Assembly (NCBI GenBank): GCA_038210375.1
Contig: JBBQWT010000018.1
Coordinates: forward strand, 5,644-69,643
DNA from: JBBQWT01 sp038210375
GTDB taxonomy: Bacteria; Acidobacteriota; Terriglobia; Terriglobales; Acidobacteriaceae
Direction of reading: 5' to 3'
DNA: 64,000 nt
Positions 1-9,727 of the stretch are shown here, piece after piece. A program made the position numbers and the translations under genes. Positions within the stretch are counted from its first letter, which is position 1, and each line of letters starts with the position of its first letter. The notes beneath the pieces were generated by a model that did no database searches, was not told the DNA's origin, and saw only the letters and a program-made list of their open reading frames with translations.

Positions 1-1163
1 TGCCAGATGAGGTTGTAAACCTTGAACTCATCGTCCTGCAGGTACTTCTTCATGGACTCGGGATCATGCATTGCCGAGGTGGGGCGAATGGCTTCGTGCG
101 CATCCTGCGAATCCTTCTTGGACTTATAAACGTTGGCGTTCTCGGGAAGGTACTCGTTGCCGTAGCTGGTCTGGATCATGGTGCGCACTTCGGCCAGGGC
201 GTCGGCGGAGACCCGGGTCGAATCGGTGCGCATGTAGGTGATCAAGCCGGTGGGCCCGTCCTCGCCGATTTCGATGCCTTCGTAAAGACGCTGAGCGATC
301 ATCATGACCCGCTTCACGCTGAAGCGCAGCTTGCGGGAGCCATCCTGCTGCAGCTTGCTGGTAGTGAACGGCGCGGCAGGGCTGCGGCGGCGTTCCTTCT
401 TGTCCACCGAGCGCACTTTCCAGGTGGCGGTTTCCAGGGCGGCGCGAATTTTTTCCGCGTCCTCGGCGTTGCCGATCTCGATCTTCTCATCGCCCTTGCC
501 GATGAAGCGGGCGTCGAAGGCCGGGGGACGGCCGGCGGCCAGGTTGGCGTCGAGCGTCCAGTATTCCACCTTCTGGAAGGCCTTGATCTCGCGATCGCGC
601 TCCACGATGAGGCGCAGCGCGACGGTCTGCACGCGGCCAGCGGAAAGGCCGCGCCGCACCTTGTCCCACAGCAAAGGCGAGACCTGGTAGCCCACGATGC
701 GATCGAGAACGCGCCGGGTCTGTTGCGCATCCACCAGGTTGACGTCGATGTCGCGCGGATTTTCAAAGGCGGCTTTCACCGCCTTCTCCGTGATTTCGTT
801 AAAAGTCACGCGGCGAATGAAATTTGCCGGACGATCGGATTTTTTCTTTTTCTTGCCCGAGCCCTGGCCCAGCTCTTCTGCCAGGTGCCATGCGATGGCT
901 TCGCCTTCGCGGTCAGGATCGGGCGCCAGGAAGATGGCGTCGGCGGTGGCCGCGATCTTCTTCAGGCTGGCCAGCACTTTTTCCTTGCCGGGGATGACTA
1001 CATATTCGGTGGCGAAGTTATCCTCAATGTCCACACCCAGCGTGCTCTTGGGCAGATCTTTGACGTGGCCGTAGGAAGCCTCCACCCGGTAATTCTTGCC
1101 GAGATATTTGTTGATGGTCTTGGCCTTGCCGGGTGATTCGACGATGACGAGTGATTGAGACAA
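1..1163 (-). CDS. topA: DNA topoisomerase I, N-terminal part (runs off left edge)
   Basis: Type IA topoisomerase that relaxes negative supercoils. The reading frame on the minus strand is open from a TTG start at 1163 to the window edge, so only about 387 residues are visible. The N-terminus is (M)SQSLVIVESPGKAKTI, the Toprim glycine/glutamate motif, followed by the acidic APDPDREGEAIAWHL motif. The active-site tyrosine lies in GLITYMRTDSTR near residue 310. A GGAAGG ribosome binding site sits five bases before the TTG, which decides this start. The zinc-ribbon C-terminus is outside the window. The neighbour dprA lies upstream on the same strand, a common bacterial order (dprA-topA), so the two are probably co-transcribed. 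Confidence 0.95.
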   Translation of the reverse strand, partial: MSQSLVIVESPGKAKTINKYLGKNYRVEASYGHVKDLPKSTLGVDIEDNFATEYVVIPGKEKVLASLKKIAATADAIFLAPDPDREGEAIAWHLAEELGQGSGKKKKKSDRPANFIRRVTFNEITEKAVKAAFENPRDIDVNLVDAQQTRRVLDRIVGYQVSPLLWDKVRRGLSAGRVQTVALRLIVERDREIKAFQKVEYWTLDANLAAGRPPAFDARFIGKGDEKIEIGNAEDAEKIRAALETATWKVRSVDKKERRRSPAAPFTTSKLQQDGSRKLRFSVKRVMMIAQRLYEGIEIGEDGPTGLITYMRTDSTRVSADALAEVRTMIQTSYGNEYLPENANVYKSKKDSQDAHEAIRPTSAMHDPESMKKYLQDDEFKVYNLIW

Positions 1164-1240
1164 ATTACCTTCCTCTGCAAAATTTCCGAGCCGCCGGGGG
1201 AACAGGCAGCCTGCGTGAACCTAACACGAAAACCCCAAAC

Positions 1241-2440
1241 TTAGAAACAGCGGACAAAGTTTTTGCCCGGCATCTGGCGAATTTTGCCCGCCAGCTCCAG
1301 CTCGAACAAGGCCGCAAAAACTTCCGAAGAAGACAGCGGCGGCTGCAGGTTTTCCATCAGAAAATCAATGTGCGTGGCCTCATCAGACTTGAGGGCGGCG
1401 AAAATTTGTTTCTCATGCGGCGGCAGCTTGAGCTCGCCAAATAACGACCCGGTCGTGGGCTCGGTGGGCGAAGGCCCCAGGCGTTCCTCGAGCAAGCGGC
1501 GAACTTGCGTGGGCAGCTCCTCCCAAACGTCTTCCCATGTGGCCACCAGCTTGGCGCCCTGCTTGATGAGGGTGTTCGGTCCCCAGGAATTCTTGTTGGT
1601 TACATTGCCGGGCACGGCATACACGTCGCGGCTTTGTTCGAGCGCCAGCCGCGAGGTGATGCGGGTGCCGCTGAACTCGGCGGCTTCCACCACCAGGACG
1701 CCCACACTCAATCCGCTGATGATGCGATTGCGGATGGGAAAATTCTGCGGAGCCGGAAAGGTCGCCATGGGGAATTCGCTGAGCAGCGCGCCCCCCGACG
1801 AAACGATCTGGTCGGCCAGTTTTTTGTTTTCCTTGGGATACACGACATCAATGCCGGTGCCCCATACGGCGACGGTTTTGCCGCCCGATGAGATGGCGCC
1901 GCGATGAGCCGCCGAGTCCACTCCGCGGGCCATGCCACTGAATATGATGAGTCCGCGATTGGAAAGGTCGCAAGACAGGCGTTCGGCCATCCCCAGGCCA
2001 TAGGGCGAGGGATGGCGGGTGCCCACCACCGCCACGCCGGGTTCGGCGATGATTGCCGGGTTTCCGCGAACATAAAGCAGCAGCGGCGGATCATAGATCT
2101 GCTTCAACAGCGGTGGATACGCGGGGTCATCGAGACTCACCAGCGCCGCCCCGGCTTCGCGGGCAAGATTCATTTCGGTTTCGGCGAGCTCCATCGATTT
2201 TCCCAAAGCGATGGATTGCGCCGCGCCGCCGGTGAGACCCACCGATTCGAGCTCGGTAAGGCTGGCCGAAAAAACGCTTTTCACACTTCCAAAGTGGGTC
2301 ACCAGCCGCAGCGCGCGCAGCGGACCGAGCCCGGGGGTGAGCACTAGCGCCAGCCAGTGGCGGGTTCGTTCTCCAGTGGCTTCTACCGGTTCTATTGCGG
2401 TTTGGGGAACAGATTCCGCCATATTGAGTGCATCGTACAC
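1241..2440 (-). CDS. dprA: DNA processing protein DprA
   Basis: DprA loads RecA on incoming single-stranded DNA during natural transformation. The 399-residue product has an N-terminal helical region (residues 25-90), a Rossmann-like DprA domain with AVVGTRHPSPYG, FSGMARGVDSAAH and the C-terminal half FPIRNRIISGLS and EFSGTRITSRLAL, then a linker and a winged helix ending at FVRCF. Length is normal for the family. The next ATG at 2422 (MAESV) is an alternative start. It lies 77 bases upstream of topA on the same strand. mqnA is divergent on the other side, with about 50 bases between them, so both promoters must share that short gap. Confidence 0.95.
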   Translation of the reverse strand: MYDALNMAESVPQTAIEPVEATGERTRHWLALVLTPGLGPLRALRLVTHFGSVKSVFSASLTELESVGLTGGAAQSIALGKSMELAETEMNLAREAGAALVSLDDPAYPPLLKQIYDPPLLLYVRGNPAIIAEPGVAVVGTRHPSPYGLGMAERLSCDLSNRGLIIFSGMARGVDSAAHRGAISSGGKTVAVWGTGIDVVYPKENKKLADQIVSSGGALLSEFPMATFPAPQNFPIRNRIISGLSVGVLVVEAAEFSGTRITSRLALEQSRDVYAVPGNVTNKNSWGPNTLIKQGAKLVATWEDVWEELPTQVRRLLEERLGPSPTEPTTGSLFGELKLPPHEKQIFAALKSDEATHIDFLMENLQPPLSSSEVFAALFELELAGKIRQMPGKNFVRCF

Positions 2441-2489
2441 TTATTTATTAAGCACAAAAAAAATAGTGGCGAGCATCCTCTAAAATGAA

Positions 2490-3293
2490 GTGATGGACCC
2501 TTTGCGCGTGTCGGCGATCAGTTTCTTGAACACCGCGCCGCTGATGTGGGATTTCGAACACGCGAAACACCCGGAATTTGAGATTGAGTACACCGTACCC
2601 TCGAAGTGCGCGCAGGCGCTGGCCGAAAGGACGGCGGATATCGGCCTGATACCGGCGGCCGAGTATGCGGTCATCCCCGGGCTGCGGATTGTTCCTGATG
2701 TAGCCATCGCTGCCAAGGGAGCAGTGCGATCGATCCTGTTAATCAGCAAGACTCCGATCGAAGATGCGCGCAGCATCGCGGTCGATACTTCATCGCGCAC
2801 TTCCGTGGCCCTTACCCAGGTATTGCTGGAAAAAAAGTTTGGGGGAAAGCGCCCCCTGGCGCCGATGGCCCCGGCTTTGGAGCCAATGTTGCGCGAGCAC
2901 GATGCCGCCCTTCTGATCGGCGACCCCGCCCTCTTGTGCGAACCCCGAGGCTGCAAGGTCTATGACCTGGCAAATGAATGGCGGGCGCTGACCGGCAAGC
3001 CATTTGTATTTGCATTCTGGGCAGTGCGGGAGGCGAAGCTTGGGGCCATTCCGCCGGAACGCCTTTCGCAAGTCTTTCAGTTTTCGCGGGACCATGGACT
3101 TTCGAGAATCGATGAAATCGTCGCCCAGTGGACCTCGCGCATCCAACTAAGCGCGGATGTGATCAGGACCTACCTGACGCAAAACATCAATTATTTTCTG
3201 GACGAGGATAATCTCGCGGGATTGGAGCTTTTTTACCGGTATGCGCACGATTGCGGTGCGCTCCCCAAGCCCCCCAATCTGCGTTTTATCTAA
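2490..3293 (+). CDS. mqnA: chorismate dehydratase MqnA
   Basis: First enzyme of the futalosine route to menaquinone: it removes water from chorismate to give 3-[(1-carboxyvinyl)oxy]benzoate. The 267-residue protein has the periplasmic-binding-protein fold of the MqnA/MqnD family, with an N-terminal RVSAISFLNTAPLMW, the PSKCAQALAERTADIGLIPAAEY segment, and DPALL in the second lobe. The start is GTG at 2490 or the overlapping ATG at 2493; upstream sequence does not clearly choose. mqnC lies 0.8 kb downstream and mqnD 13 kb downstream on the same strand, which supports the pathway call. Confidence 0.93.
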   Translation: MMDPLRVSAISFLNTAPLMWDFEHAKHPEFEIEYTVPSKCAQALAERTADIGLIPAAEYAVIPGLRIVPDVAIAAKGAVRSILLISKTPIEDARSIAVDTSSRTSVALTQVLLEKKFGGKRPLAPMAPALEPMLREHDAALLIGDPALLCEPRGCKVYDLANEWRALTGKPFVFAFWAVREAKLGAIPPERLSQVFQFSRDHGLSRIDEIVAQWTSRIQLSADVIRTYLTQNINYFLDEDNLAGLELFYRYAHDCGALPKPPNLRFI

Positions 3294-3339
3294 ATAAACC
3301 CTCACCCCGGTTCGGTTCATCTAAGACCAATACATTGTT

Positions 3340-3990
3340 ATGCTGATCGAGCTTATCGCCGTTAATACGTTTTTCAAGACCTTACGCAGGCTGGGGGCCC
3401 TGGGCCTGGTGCTGCTGGGAGTCGCTGACGCCTCGATTATTCCCCTGCCGGGCAGCATCGACGCATTGACCATTTTCCTGGCGGCGCGCCACCCCCAGAA
3501 CTGGATTCTGTACGCGGCCAGCGCCACCCTGGGAGCGGTGTTGGGGGGATTTCTCACCTACCGCCTGGGAGTGCGCGGCGGCCAGAGGGCCCTGGAGGGC
3601 CGGCTGGGCACGAAGACCATGGCCCGGGTTTCAAAAACCTATAACCGGTATGGCTTTGGCTCGATTTTTGTTCCGGCGATGCTCCCGCCGCCGGTGCCGT
3701 TTACTCCGTTTTTGCTGGTGGCGGGCGCGATGAGGTGTCCGCGCAGCAAGTTCCTCACTGCCCTTACTATGGGCAGGGGATTGCGCTTCCTGGCCGTCTC
3801 CTACCTGGCCGCGTTCTACCACCGCCCCCTGGTCAAGTGGATGCGCCATTATTACCACCCCATCCTGATGACGGTGATCGTGTGCACCCTGGTCCTGGCG
3901 GCGGGAGCATTCGTCATGTACCTGCGTCACCGGCACACTCGCAATCGGGTGCAGGGTGTTCAACTGGGAGAGGGCTCAATCGCCCAGTAA
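3340..3990 (+). CDS. VTT/DedA-family membrane protein
   Basis: Polytopic inner-membrane protein of 216 residues with the VTT (SNARE-associated, DedA-like) domain. Hydrophobic segments lie at about residues 18-50, 58-78, 105-130, 140-160 and 172-195, and the family's re-entrant sequence is seen as VADASIIPLPGSIDALTIFLA. DedA proteins act in undecaprenyl-phosphate or phospholipid flipping and membrane energetics; the exact substrate here cannot be read from sequence. It sits between mqnA and mqnC with short gaps (46 and 72 bases), so it is likely co-transcribed with the menaquinone genes, though a functional link is not established. Confidence 0.8.
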   Translation: MLIELIAVNTFFKTLRRLGALGLVLLGVADASIIPLPGSIDALTIFLAARHPQNWILYAASATLGAVLGGFLTYRLGVRGGQRALEGRLGTKTMARVSKTYNRYGFGSIFVPAMLPPPVPFTPFLLVAGAMRCPRSKFLTALTMGRGLRFLAVSYLAAFYHRPLVKWMRHYYHPILMTVIVCTLVLAAGAFVMYLRHRHTRNRVQGVQLGEGSIAQ

Positions 3991-4062
3991 CACCGCCTGG
4001 ACTTTCAGCCCAGAAGCGCGGCGGCCTACGCAATTCCGTCCGCGCAAGATAAAATAGAGAGA

Positions 4063-5109
4063 ATGTCACTCACTAAAACAGAAGCGCTGGAGATGTTCAA
4101 TTCCCCCGACCTGGTGGGAATTGGGATGGAAGCAGACGCCCTGCGGCGCCAGTTGCATCCCGAGGGTGTGGTCACGTATGTGATCGACCGCAATATCAAC
4201 TACACCAATTTCTGTACCGAATATTGCACTTTCTGCGCCTTTTATCGTCCCCTGAAGGGCCCCCTGGCCAAGGAAGGGTACATTCTTGACCTGGACACCA
4301 TCCACGAGAAAATCCGGGAGACGGTGGAGATGGGAGGCACCGGCATCCTGATGCAGGGGGGCCTGCACCCCGATCTCAAGATCGACTGGTTTGAGCGGCT
4401 GTTCAGCGGCATCAAGCAGCGGTTTCCCATGGTGCACCTGCACTGCCTTTCGGCCTCTGAGATATTGGCGATTGCCGAGTACAGCGAACTCAGCTTGCGC
4501 GACACCATCATGCGCCTGCGCGATTCCGGCCTCGATTCCATTCCCGGCGGCGGCGCCGAAATTCTGGACGACGAGGTTCGCTTCAAAATCGCCCGGCTGA
4601 AATGCCTTACCGAGGACTGGCTGGAGGTGCACCGCGTGGCCCATTCCCTGGGCATGCGCACTACCGCCACCATGATGTTTGGCGTGGGCGAAAATGTTGA
4701 GCACCGGGTCAACCACTTCCAGAGGGTTTACGACCTGCAGGAAGAAACCGGCGGGTTCACGGCATTCATTCCCTGGAGTTTTCAACCCAAGAACACCGCC
4801 CTCGGCGGGCGCCGCTGGGACGAAGCCACGTCGGTCGAATATCTCAAAGTTCTGGCCATCTCCCGGCTGTTTCTGTCGAACATCGAAAACGTGCAATCCA
4901 GCTGGGTAACGCAAGGCCTCAAAGTGCTGCAATTGGGGCTGCGATTCGGCGGCAACGACGTGGGCTCGGTCATGCTGGAAGAGAACGTGGTGCGCTCCGC
5001 CGGGGTCAGTAATCACACCACCGAGGAAGAGCTGCGGCACATCATTCGCGACGCCGGCTTCCGGCCGGTGCAGCGGGATACGCTCTACACCAGGTTCTTT
5101 TTGAACTAG
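4063..5109 (+). CDS. mqnC: cyclic dehypoxanthinyl futalosine synthase MqnC (radical SAM)
   Basis: Radical SAM enzyme converting dehypoxanthine futalosine to its cyclic form in menaquinone synthesis. The 348-residue protein carries the 4Fe-4S motif CTEYCTFC (CxxxCxxC, residues 47-54) followed by AFYRPL, typical of MqnC, and GGLHPDLKIDWFE. The C-terminal MqnC/MqnE-type region contains FIPWSFQPKNTAL and SWVTQGLKVLQLGL with FGGNDVGS. MqnE is the closest alternative, but NYTNFC and the GGTGILMQGG region favour MqnC. ATG at 4063 follows an A-rich leader with GAGAGAATG; spacing is short but no better start is seen. Confidence 0.92.
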   Translation: MSLTKTEALEMFNSPDLVGIGMEADALRRQLHPEGVVTYVIDRNINYTNFCTEYCTFCAFYRPLKGPLAKEGYILDLDTIHEKIRETVEMGGTGILMQGGLHPDLKIDWFERLFSGIKQRFPMVHLHCLSASEILAIAEYSELSLRDTIMRLRDSGLDSIPGGGAEILDDEVRFKIARLKCLTEDWLEVHRVAHSLGMRTTATMMFGVGENVEHRVNHFQRVYDLQEETGGFTAFIPWSFQPKNTALGGRRWDEATSVEYLKVLAISRLFLSNIENVQSSWVTQGLKVLQLGLRFGGNDVGSVMLEENVVRSAGVSNHTTEEELRHIIRDAGFRPVQRDTLYTRFFLN

Positions 5110-5335
5110 CCCTCGCGTTTTAGAACTGACATTCCGGGCCGAGCCGGGGAGCAATCTTGAGAAGACACCCTGGCGTTATGTATAAATTGTCAAATTTGAT
5201 CGCGTACTTCTGTACCAAAGGACATACCCAACCTGTTAGGCCCCAGAGGACGAGGAGGGCGCTTCCGGCTGCTCGCTCAACGCCTCTATCGGTTCACCAA
5301 TCAGGCAAGTCCCCTCAATCCCATCGGTTACAATC

Positions 5336-6991
5336 GTGCTGCTGTCAAACACCCGCTGCGGGGCCCTTCTGAACTCATTTCCCATCCATCTCTTATCGGT
5401 TTTTGCCGCGCGCGGGGTCGTGCCTTATTTCCGCGCGCATTTTCTCGACAAAACCTTTCAGGGGCTCTACCAGATCAACGCCTTTGACCTGCTGCTCCTG
5501 ATTCCCTATTTCATTGTGCTCACCTTTCTGGCTTCGTATGGCGTGCACCGCTACCTCCTGGTCTTTCTTTACTACAAGAACCGCGACAAGCGCACCACCA
5601 GCCCGCCCTCGCAGTTTGCCGAGCTGCCCCGGGTCACCATCCAATTGCCCATCTACAACGAGCAATATGTGATTGACCGCCTGGTGGATGCCATCTGCCG
5701 CCTCGAGTACCCGCGGGAAAAACTCGACATCCAGGTGCTCGACGATTCCACCGATGAAACCCGCGACGTCGCGCGCAAGGTGGTGGAACACTATGCCGAA
5801 CTGGGGCACGACATCGTCTACCTGCATCGGGACAACCGCTCCGGTTTCAAGGCGGGCGCGCTGCACGAGGGCATGAAGGTATGCAAGGGCGAATTCATCG
5901 CCATCTTTGACGCTGACTTTGTGCCGCCCACCGACTGGCTGATGAACGTCATCCATCATTTCTCCGAGCCTACGACCGGCATGGTGCAGACGCGCTGGAC
6001 GCATTTGAACCGCCACTACTCATTTCTTACCGAGATTGAGGCCATCCTGCTCGACGGCCACTTTATTCTGGAACACGGTGGGCGCGCGCGCAGCGACGTG
6101 TTCTTTAATTTTAACGGCACCGCCGGCATGTGGCGGCGCGCCGCCATTGACGACGCCGGAGGCTGGAATTCCGACACCCTTACCGAAGACACCGACCTGT
6201 CATACCGGGCGCAGTTCAAAGGCTGGAAATTCAAGTACCTGCAGGATGTGGAGTGTCCCGCGGAGCTGCCCATCGAGATGACCGCGTTCAAGACCCAGCA
6301 GGCGCGCTGGGCCAAGGGATTGATCCAGGTGGCGCTCAAAACTTTACCGCGGGTGATGAAAAGCGATCTGCCATGGCGGGTGAAGTTCGAGGCCTGGTAT
6401 CACCTCACCGCCAACATCAGCTATCCGCTGATGATCATGCTGTCCACGTTGTTGCTGCCGGCCATGGTGGTGCGCTTCTACCAGGGGTGGTTCCAGATGC
6501 TGTACATTGACCTGCCGCTGTTCCTGGCGTCCACTTTTTCCATCTCATCCTTCTACCTGGTGTCGCAGAAAGAACTGTTCCCCAAGACCTGGCCGCGCAC
6601 TTTTATTTATCTGCCTTTTCTCATGTCGCTGGGCATCGGGCTGACCATGACCAACTCCAAGGCGGTGCTGGAAGCGCTGTTCGGGGTGAAGAGCGCCTTC
6701 GCACGCACCCCCAAGTACAGCGTCACCACCAGGGCCGAGACCCGGGTGGCGGCACAGAAGTATCGGCGGCGACTGGGATGGGTCCCCTGGATCGAGCTGG
6801 CGGTGGGCACCTATTTTGCCCTCACCGTCTGGTACGCCATCGATAACGAAAACTACGTGACCGTGCCCTTTCTATCGTTATTCGTGCTGGGCTACTGGTA
6901 TACCGGGTTCATGTCGCTGGTGCAGGGCCGGTTTGACCGCCTGCTGACTCGTTCTGAAGCCCACGACAAGCCGTTTCCGGTGGGGGTGTAA
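5336..6991 (+). CDS. membrane-bound family 2 processive glycosyltransferase
   Basis: Cellulose-synthase-like glycosyltransferase (GT2) of up to 551 residues. Two N-terminal membrane segments lie around residues 48-80, then a cytosolic catalytic domain with QVLDDSTDET, the metal-binding DAD (IFDADFVPP), the acid residue in TLTEDTDLSYR, and the processivity motif QQARW. Four or more C-terminal hydrophobic segments follow (about 355-520). The layout matches mannan synthase/CslA-like and acidobacterial CESA-like proteins; the sugar is not readable. The start is uncertain: the longest frame begins with GTG at 5336, while a later GTG near 5420 (VVPYF) would also preserve all domains. Confidence 0.85.
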   Translation: MLLSNTRCGALLNSFPIHLLSVFAARGVVPYFRAHFLDKTFQGLYQINAFDLLLLIPYFIVLTFLASYGVHRYLLVFLYYKNRDKRTTSPPSQFAELPRVTIQLPIYNEQYVIDRLVDAICRLEYPREKLDIQVLDDSTDETRDVARKVVEHYAELGHDIVYLHRDNRSGFKAGALHEGMKVCKGEFIAIFDADFVPPTDWLMNVIHHFSEPTTGMVQTRWTHLNRHYSFLTEIEAILLDGHFILEHGGRARSDVFFNFNGTAGMWRRAAIDDAGGWNSDTLTEDTDLSYRAQFKGWKFKYLQDVECPAELPIEMTAFKTQQARWAKGLIQVALKTLPRVMKSDLPWRVKFEAWYHLTANISYPLMIMLSTLLLPAMVVRFYQGWFQMLYIDLPLFLASTFSISSFYLVSQKELFPKTWPRTFIYLPFLMSLGIGLTMTNSKAVLEALFGVKSAFARTPKYSVTTRAETRVAAQKYRRRLGWVPWIELAVGTYFALTVWYAIDNENYVTVPFLSLFVLGYWYTGFMSLVQGRFDRLLTRSEAHDKPFPVGV

Positions 6992-7111
6992 GCGAAAGCA
7001 GCGGCGCGGTTCTACCTGGGGAACCGCTATCGCGATCTGCTAGTGGGACTTGCACTCCTCCTAACGATAAGGTCCCCTCGGTAACGCGTCGGGAATTTGC
7101 ACGGAGGCAAA

Positions 7112-9211
7112 ATGTTTTTCGGCAAAAAAATCTGGTGGATCGCCAGCCTGCTGCTGGTTTCCCTCACTCCGATCATCGCTGCCAGCCAGGCCGCAGCGCC
7201 TGCCCCGCCGGCGATTCTGCTGGGAGCCGCGTGGTATCCCGAGCAGTGGCCGGAATCGGGATGGGACGCCGATCTCGCCCTCATGCAGAGCGCGGGCGTT
7301 CGCATGGTGCGCGTGGGGGAATTCGCCTGGAGCCGCATGGAACCGAGCGAAGGCCAATACGACCTCGACTGGCTCGATCGCGCGATCACCGCTGCCGGCC
7401 GCCATGGAATCTATACGGTTCTGGGCACGCCCACGCCGACGCCGCCCGCATGGCTCACCCAGAAATATCCTGAGGTGCTGCGCATGGCAGACGACGGACG
7501 CCGTGCCGAGCATGGCAATCGCCAGCATTTTAATTTCGCCAATCCCCTCTACCGCACCTTCACCCGCAAGATCGCCGAACAAATGGCCAGGCGGTTCGGC
7601 CACAACCCCTGGGTGCTGGGCTGGCAGATTGACAATGAATACGCCAACGAATCGTACGATCCGGAGACGCGCGCCCAGTTCCAACAATGGCTCAAGGCGC
7701 GTTATGGGACGTTGGACAATCTCAACGCGCGGTGGACCACCGCCTACTGGAGCCAGACATATTTCGATTGGAGCCAGATCCCGATTGAAACCCAATACGG
7801 CAACCCTGGCCTGCTGCTGAACTGGAAGCGGTTTTCCAGCGCGACCTGGCGTAGCTATCAGAAGAACCAGCTCGATGTGATTCGAGCGAACTCTGATCCC
7901 CGGCAGTTCATCACCACCAACATGATGGGCTGGTTCGATGGTTACGACCATTACACCGTCAGCCGGGACCTCGACCTGGCGGCATGGGATGACTACGTCG
8001 GCAAGGGACATCTCGACCCTGTCTATAACGGCGCTACTCATGACCTGACCCGCGGCTTCAAAGGGAAAAATTTCTGGGTCATGGAAACCCAGCCGGGTTC
8101 GGTGAACTGGGCGTCAATCAATAACGCCCTCGATAAGGGCGAGGTGCGGGCGATGGCATGGCACGCCATCGGGCACGGCGCCGATACCGTCAGCTACTGG
8201 CAATGGCGCAGCGCGCTCAACGGGCAGGAGCAGTATCACGGCGCCATCGTCGGCGCCGATGGAACTCCGGTCCCGCTCTTTGCGGAGGTGCAGCAGATTG
8301 GCCGCGAGTTCGCCCAGGCCGCCCCGGAGCTGGCCGGCACCTCCGTCATTTCGGAAGTGGCCATTCTGCATTCCTACGAGAGCCGCTGGGCCATCCAGTG
8401 GCAGAAACATAATTCTGAATACGATCCGGTGGCGGAGATCGCCAGCTACTACAAACCGCTGCGTGCCATCAGCCAATCGATCGACATCGTCCCTCCGACG
8501 GCGGCGCTCGAACACTACAAGTTGGTGGTGGCGCCGGGCCTCAACGTGCTTTCCGATGCCGCCGCCGCCAACCTCATCGCCTACGTTCGCCACGGAGGCC
8601 ACCTGGTGTTGGGGCAGCGCTCCGCCATGAAAGATGACGACAACGGATTGCAACCGCAGCGGCAGCCCGGCCCCCTGGGCGAACTTCTGGGCGGACGCGT
8701 AGAACAGTATTACGCGCTGACCGAACCCATTCCGGTCCAGGGAAAGTTTGGCGCGGGCCAGGGCCGGCTGTGGGCAGAGCTGCTCAGCGCCAAAGACTCT
8801 GACACCGAAGTGCTGGAAACCTACGGCAAGAGCAACGGCTGGCTCGACGGTCAGCCCGCGGCGATCACTCGCAAGGTTGGCAAGGGACGAATCACCTACA
8901 TCGGCGCCTGGCTCGACGATGCAGGCATGGCCGCCGCCGCGCAATGGATGACACAGACAAGCGAGGTCAAACCGGCGATGGGGCCGGCGCCGGCCGGGGT
9001 TGAGGTCTATCCGCGCTACGGCGAGCGCGCAACCGTGTTCATCCTGGTCAATTTTTCAAAGGCGGAACAATCGGTCTCGCTGCCGGAAGAAATGACTGAC
9101 GTGCTCGCCGGGGGGACGAAACGATCGATCACCTTGCCGGTTTTTGGAGTCGCCGTATTACGGGCCCCTCGGGGTGCACTGGCAACAGCGGCAGTCCGCA
9201 CACCTCGGTAG
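7112..9211 (+). CDS. secreted GH42 beta-galactosidase
   Basis: Glycoside hydrolase family 42 enzyme of about 699 residues. An N-terminal signal peptide (MFFGKKIWWIASLLLVSL to about residue 28) precedes the TIM barrel beginning at LLGAAWYPEQWP. The acid/base glutamate is in GWQIDNEYAN and the nucleophile in FWVMETQPGS. A trimerisation domain and a small C-terminal beta domain follow. ATG 7112 was chosen over TTG 7097 because GGAGG at 7103-7107 is correctly spaced for it. Intracellular GH42 enzymes are more common; the clear signal peptide implies periplasmic or outer-membrane galactoside breakdown, in keeping with the nearby GH31 and GH16 enzymes. Confidence 0.9.
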   Translation: MFFGKKIWWIASLLLVSLTPIIAASQAAAPAPPAILLGAAWYPEQWPESGWDADLALMQSAGVRMVRVGEFAWSRMEPSEGQYDLDWLDRAITAAGRHGIYTVLGTPTPTPPAWLTQKYPEVLRMADDGRRAEHGNRQHFNFANPLYRTFTRKIAEQMARRFGHNPWVLGWQIDNEYANESYDPETRAQFQQWLKARYGTLDNLNARWTTAYWSQTYFDWSQIPIETQYGNPGLLLNWKRFSSATWRSYQKNQLDVIRANSDPRQFITTNMMGWFDGYDHYTVSRDLDLAAWDDYVGKGHLDPVYNGATHDLTRGFKGKNFWVMETQPGSVNWASINNALDKGEVRAMAWHAIGHGADTVSYWQWRSALNGQEQYHGAIVGADGTPVPLFAEVQQIGREFAQAAPELAGTSVISEVAILHSYESRWAIQWQKHNSEYDPVAEIASYYKPLRAISQSIDIVPPTAALEHYKLVVAPGLNVLSDAAAANLIAYVRHGGHLVLGQRSAMKDDDNGLQPQRQPGPLGELLGGRVEQYYALTEPIPVQGKFGAGQGRLWAELLSAKDSDTEVLETYGKSNGWLDGQPAAITRKVGKGRITYIGAWLDDAGMAAAAQWMTQTSEVKPAMGPAPAGVEVYPRYGERATVFILVNFSKAEQSVSLPEEMTDVLAGGTKRSITLPVFGVAVLRAPRGALATAAVRTPR

Positions 9212-9223
9212 CTGCACCCTTGG

Positions 9224-9727
9224 TTAACCTGCGATGATTCGGCGCACATCTTTCAGAAGAATGAAGAGATGCATCGGATCAGTGGGTGAGGGGGTGAAGT
9301 CGAATTTCTCGTAGAATTTTTTGGCTTGGTCGTCTTTCGCGTGTACCGCAAAAGCGCGAATTCCCGCAATGTCCGCAGCTAGCAACGTGCGCTGCATCGC
9401 ATCTTTCAGGAGGGCTTTTCCGACACCTTCTCCCTGCCAGCGGCGATCTATTGCCAGGCGCGCAAGCAGAATGACGGGCACAGCCTGTCGAGCCAGTCCC
9501 TTGCTTAAACGTTCGGGCGCCTCTTGTGGGGTTACGTGGCCAACTGCCAGTGTGTGATATCCAATTACCGCGTCCCCTACCAGGGCGAGATAGGTTTGTC
9601 CGGCACCGGCTTGCTGATTCTGCCAGGCATAGCGAAGGAGGTACCTGTTTAGTTGTTCCCGGCCGCAGTCAAATCCCTCAGTCTTGTGATCTGGCCGCAG
9701 TTTTTCAACTCGGCGAGCCCCATTCAC
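9224..9727 (-). CDS. GNAT acetyltransferase toxin, TacT-like
   Basis: 167-residue GCN5-type N-acetyltransferase. It has N-terminal EGFDCGREQLNRYLLRYAWQN, typical of the TacT/AtaT toxin group that acetylates aminoacyl-tRNA, the acetyl-CoA P-loop RRWQGEGVGKALL, and the C-terminal KKFYEKFDFTP motif. Its start overlaps the stop of the upstream DUF1778-like gene by four bases (ATGA), the usual antitoxin-toxin order. The target is inferred from the family only. It is convergent with the GH42 gene, whose stop lies 12 bases away. Confidence 0.85.
   Translation of the reverse strand: MNGARRVEKLRPDHKTEGFDCGREQLNRYLLRYAWQNQQAGAGQTYLALVGDAVIGYHTLAVGHVTPQEAPERLSKGLARQAVPVILLARLAIDRRWQGEGVGKALLKDAMQRTLLAADIAGIRAFAVHAKDDQAKKFYEKFDFTPSPTDPMHLFILLKDVRRIIAG

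Noticed and set aside
66..1136. Long plus-strand open frame of 356 codons
   Set aside because: It is the antisense shadow of topA, which has clear motifs on the minus strand.
4066..5154. Long minus-strand frame of 362 codons
   Set aside because: Antisense of mqnC; the plus strand has the radical SAM cysteines.
5157..5372. 71-codon plus frame before the glycosyltransferase
   Set aside because: No RBS, no family, low-quality composition; it overlaps the next gene.
7006..7027. GCGGTTC...GAACCGC hairpin after the glycosyltransferase
   Set aside because: No T run follows, so it is not called as a terminator.
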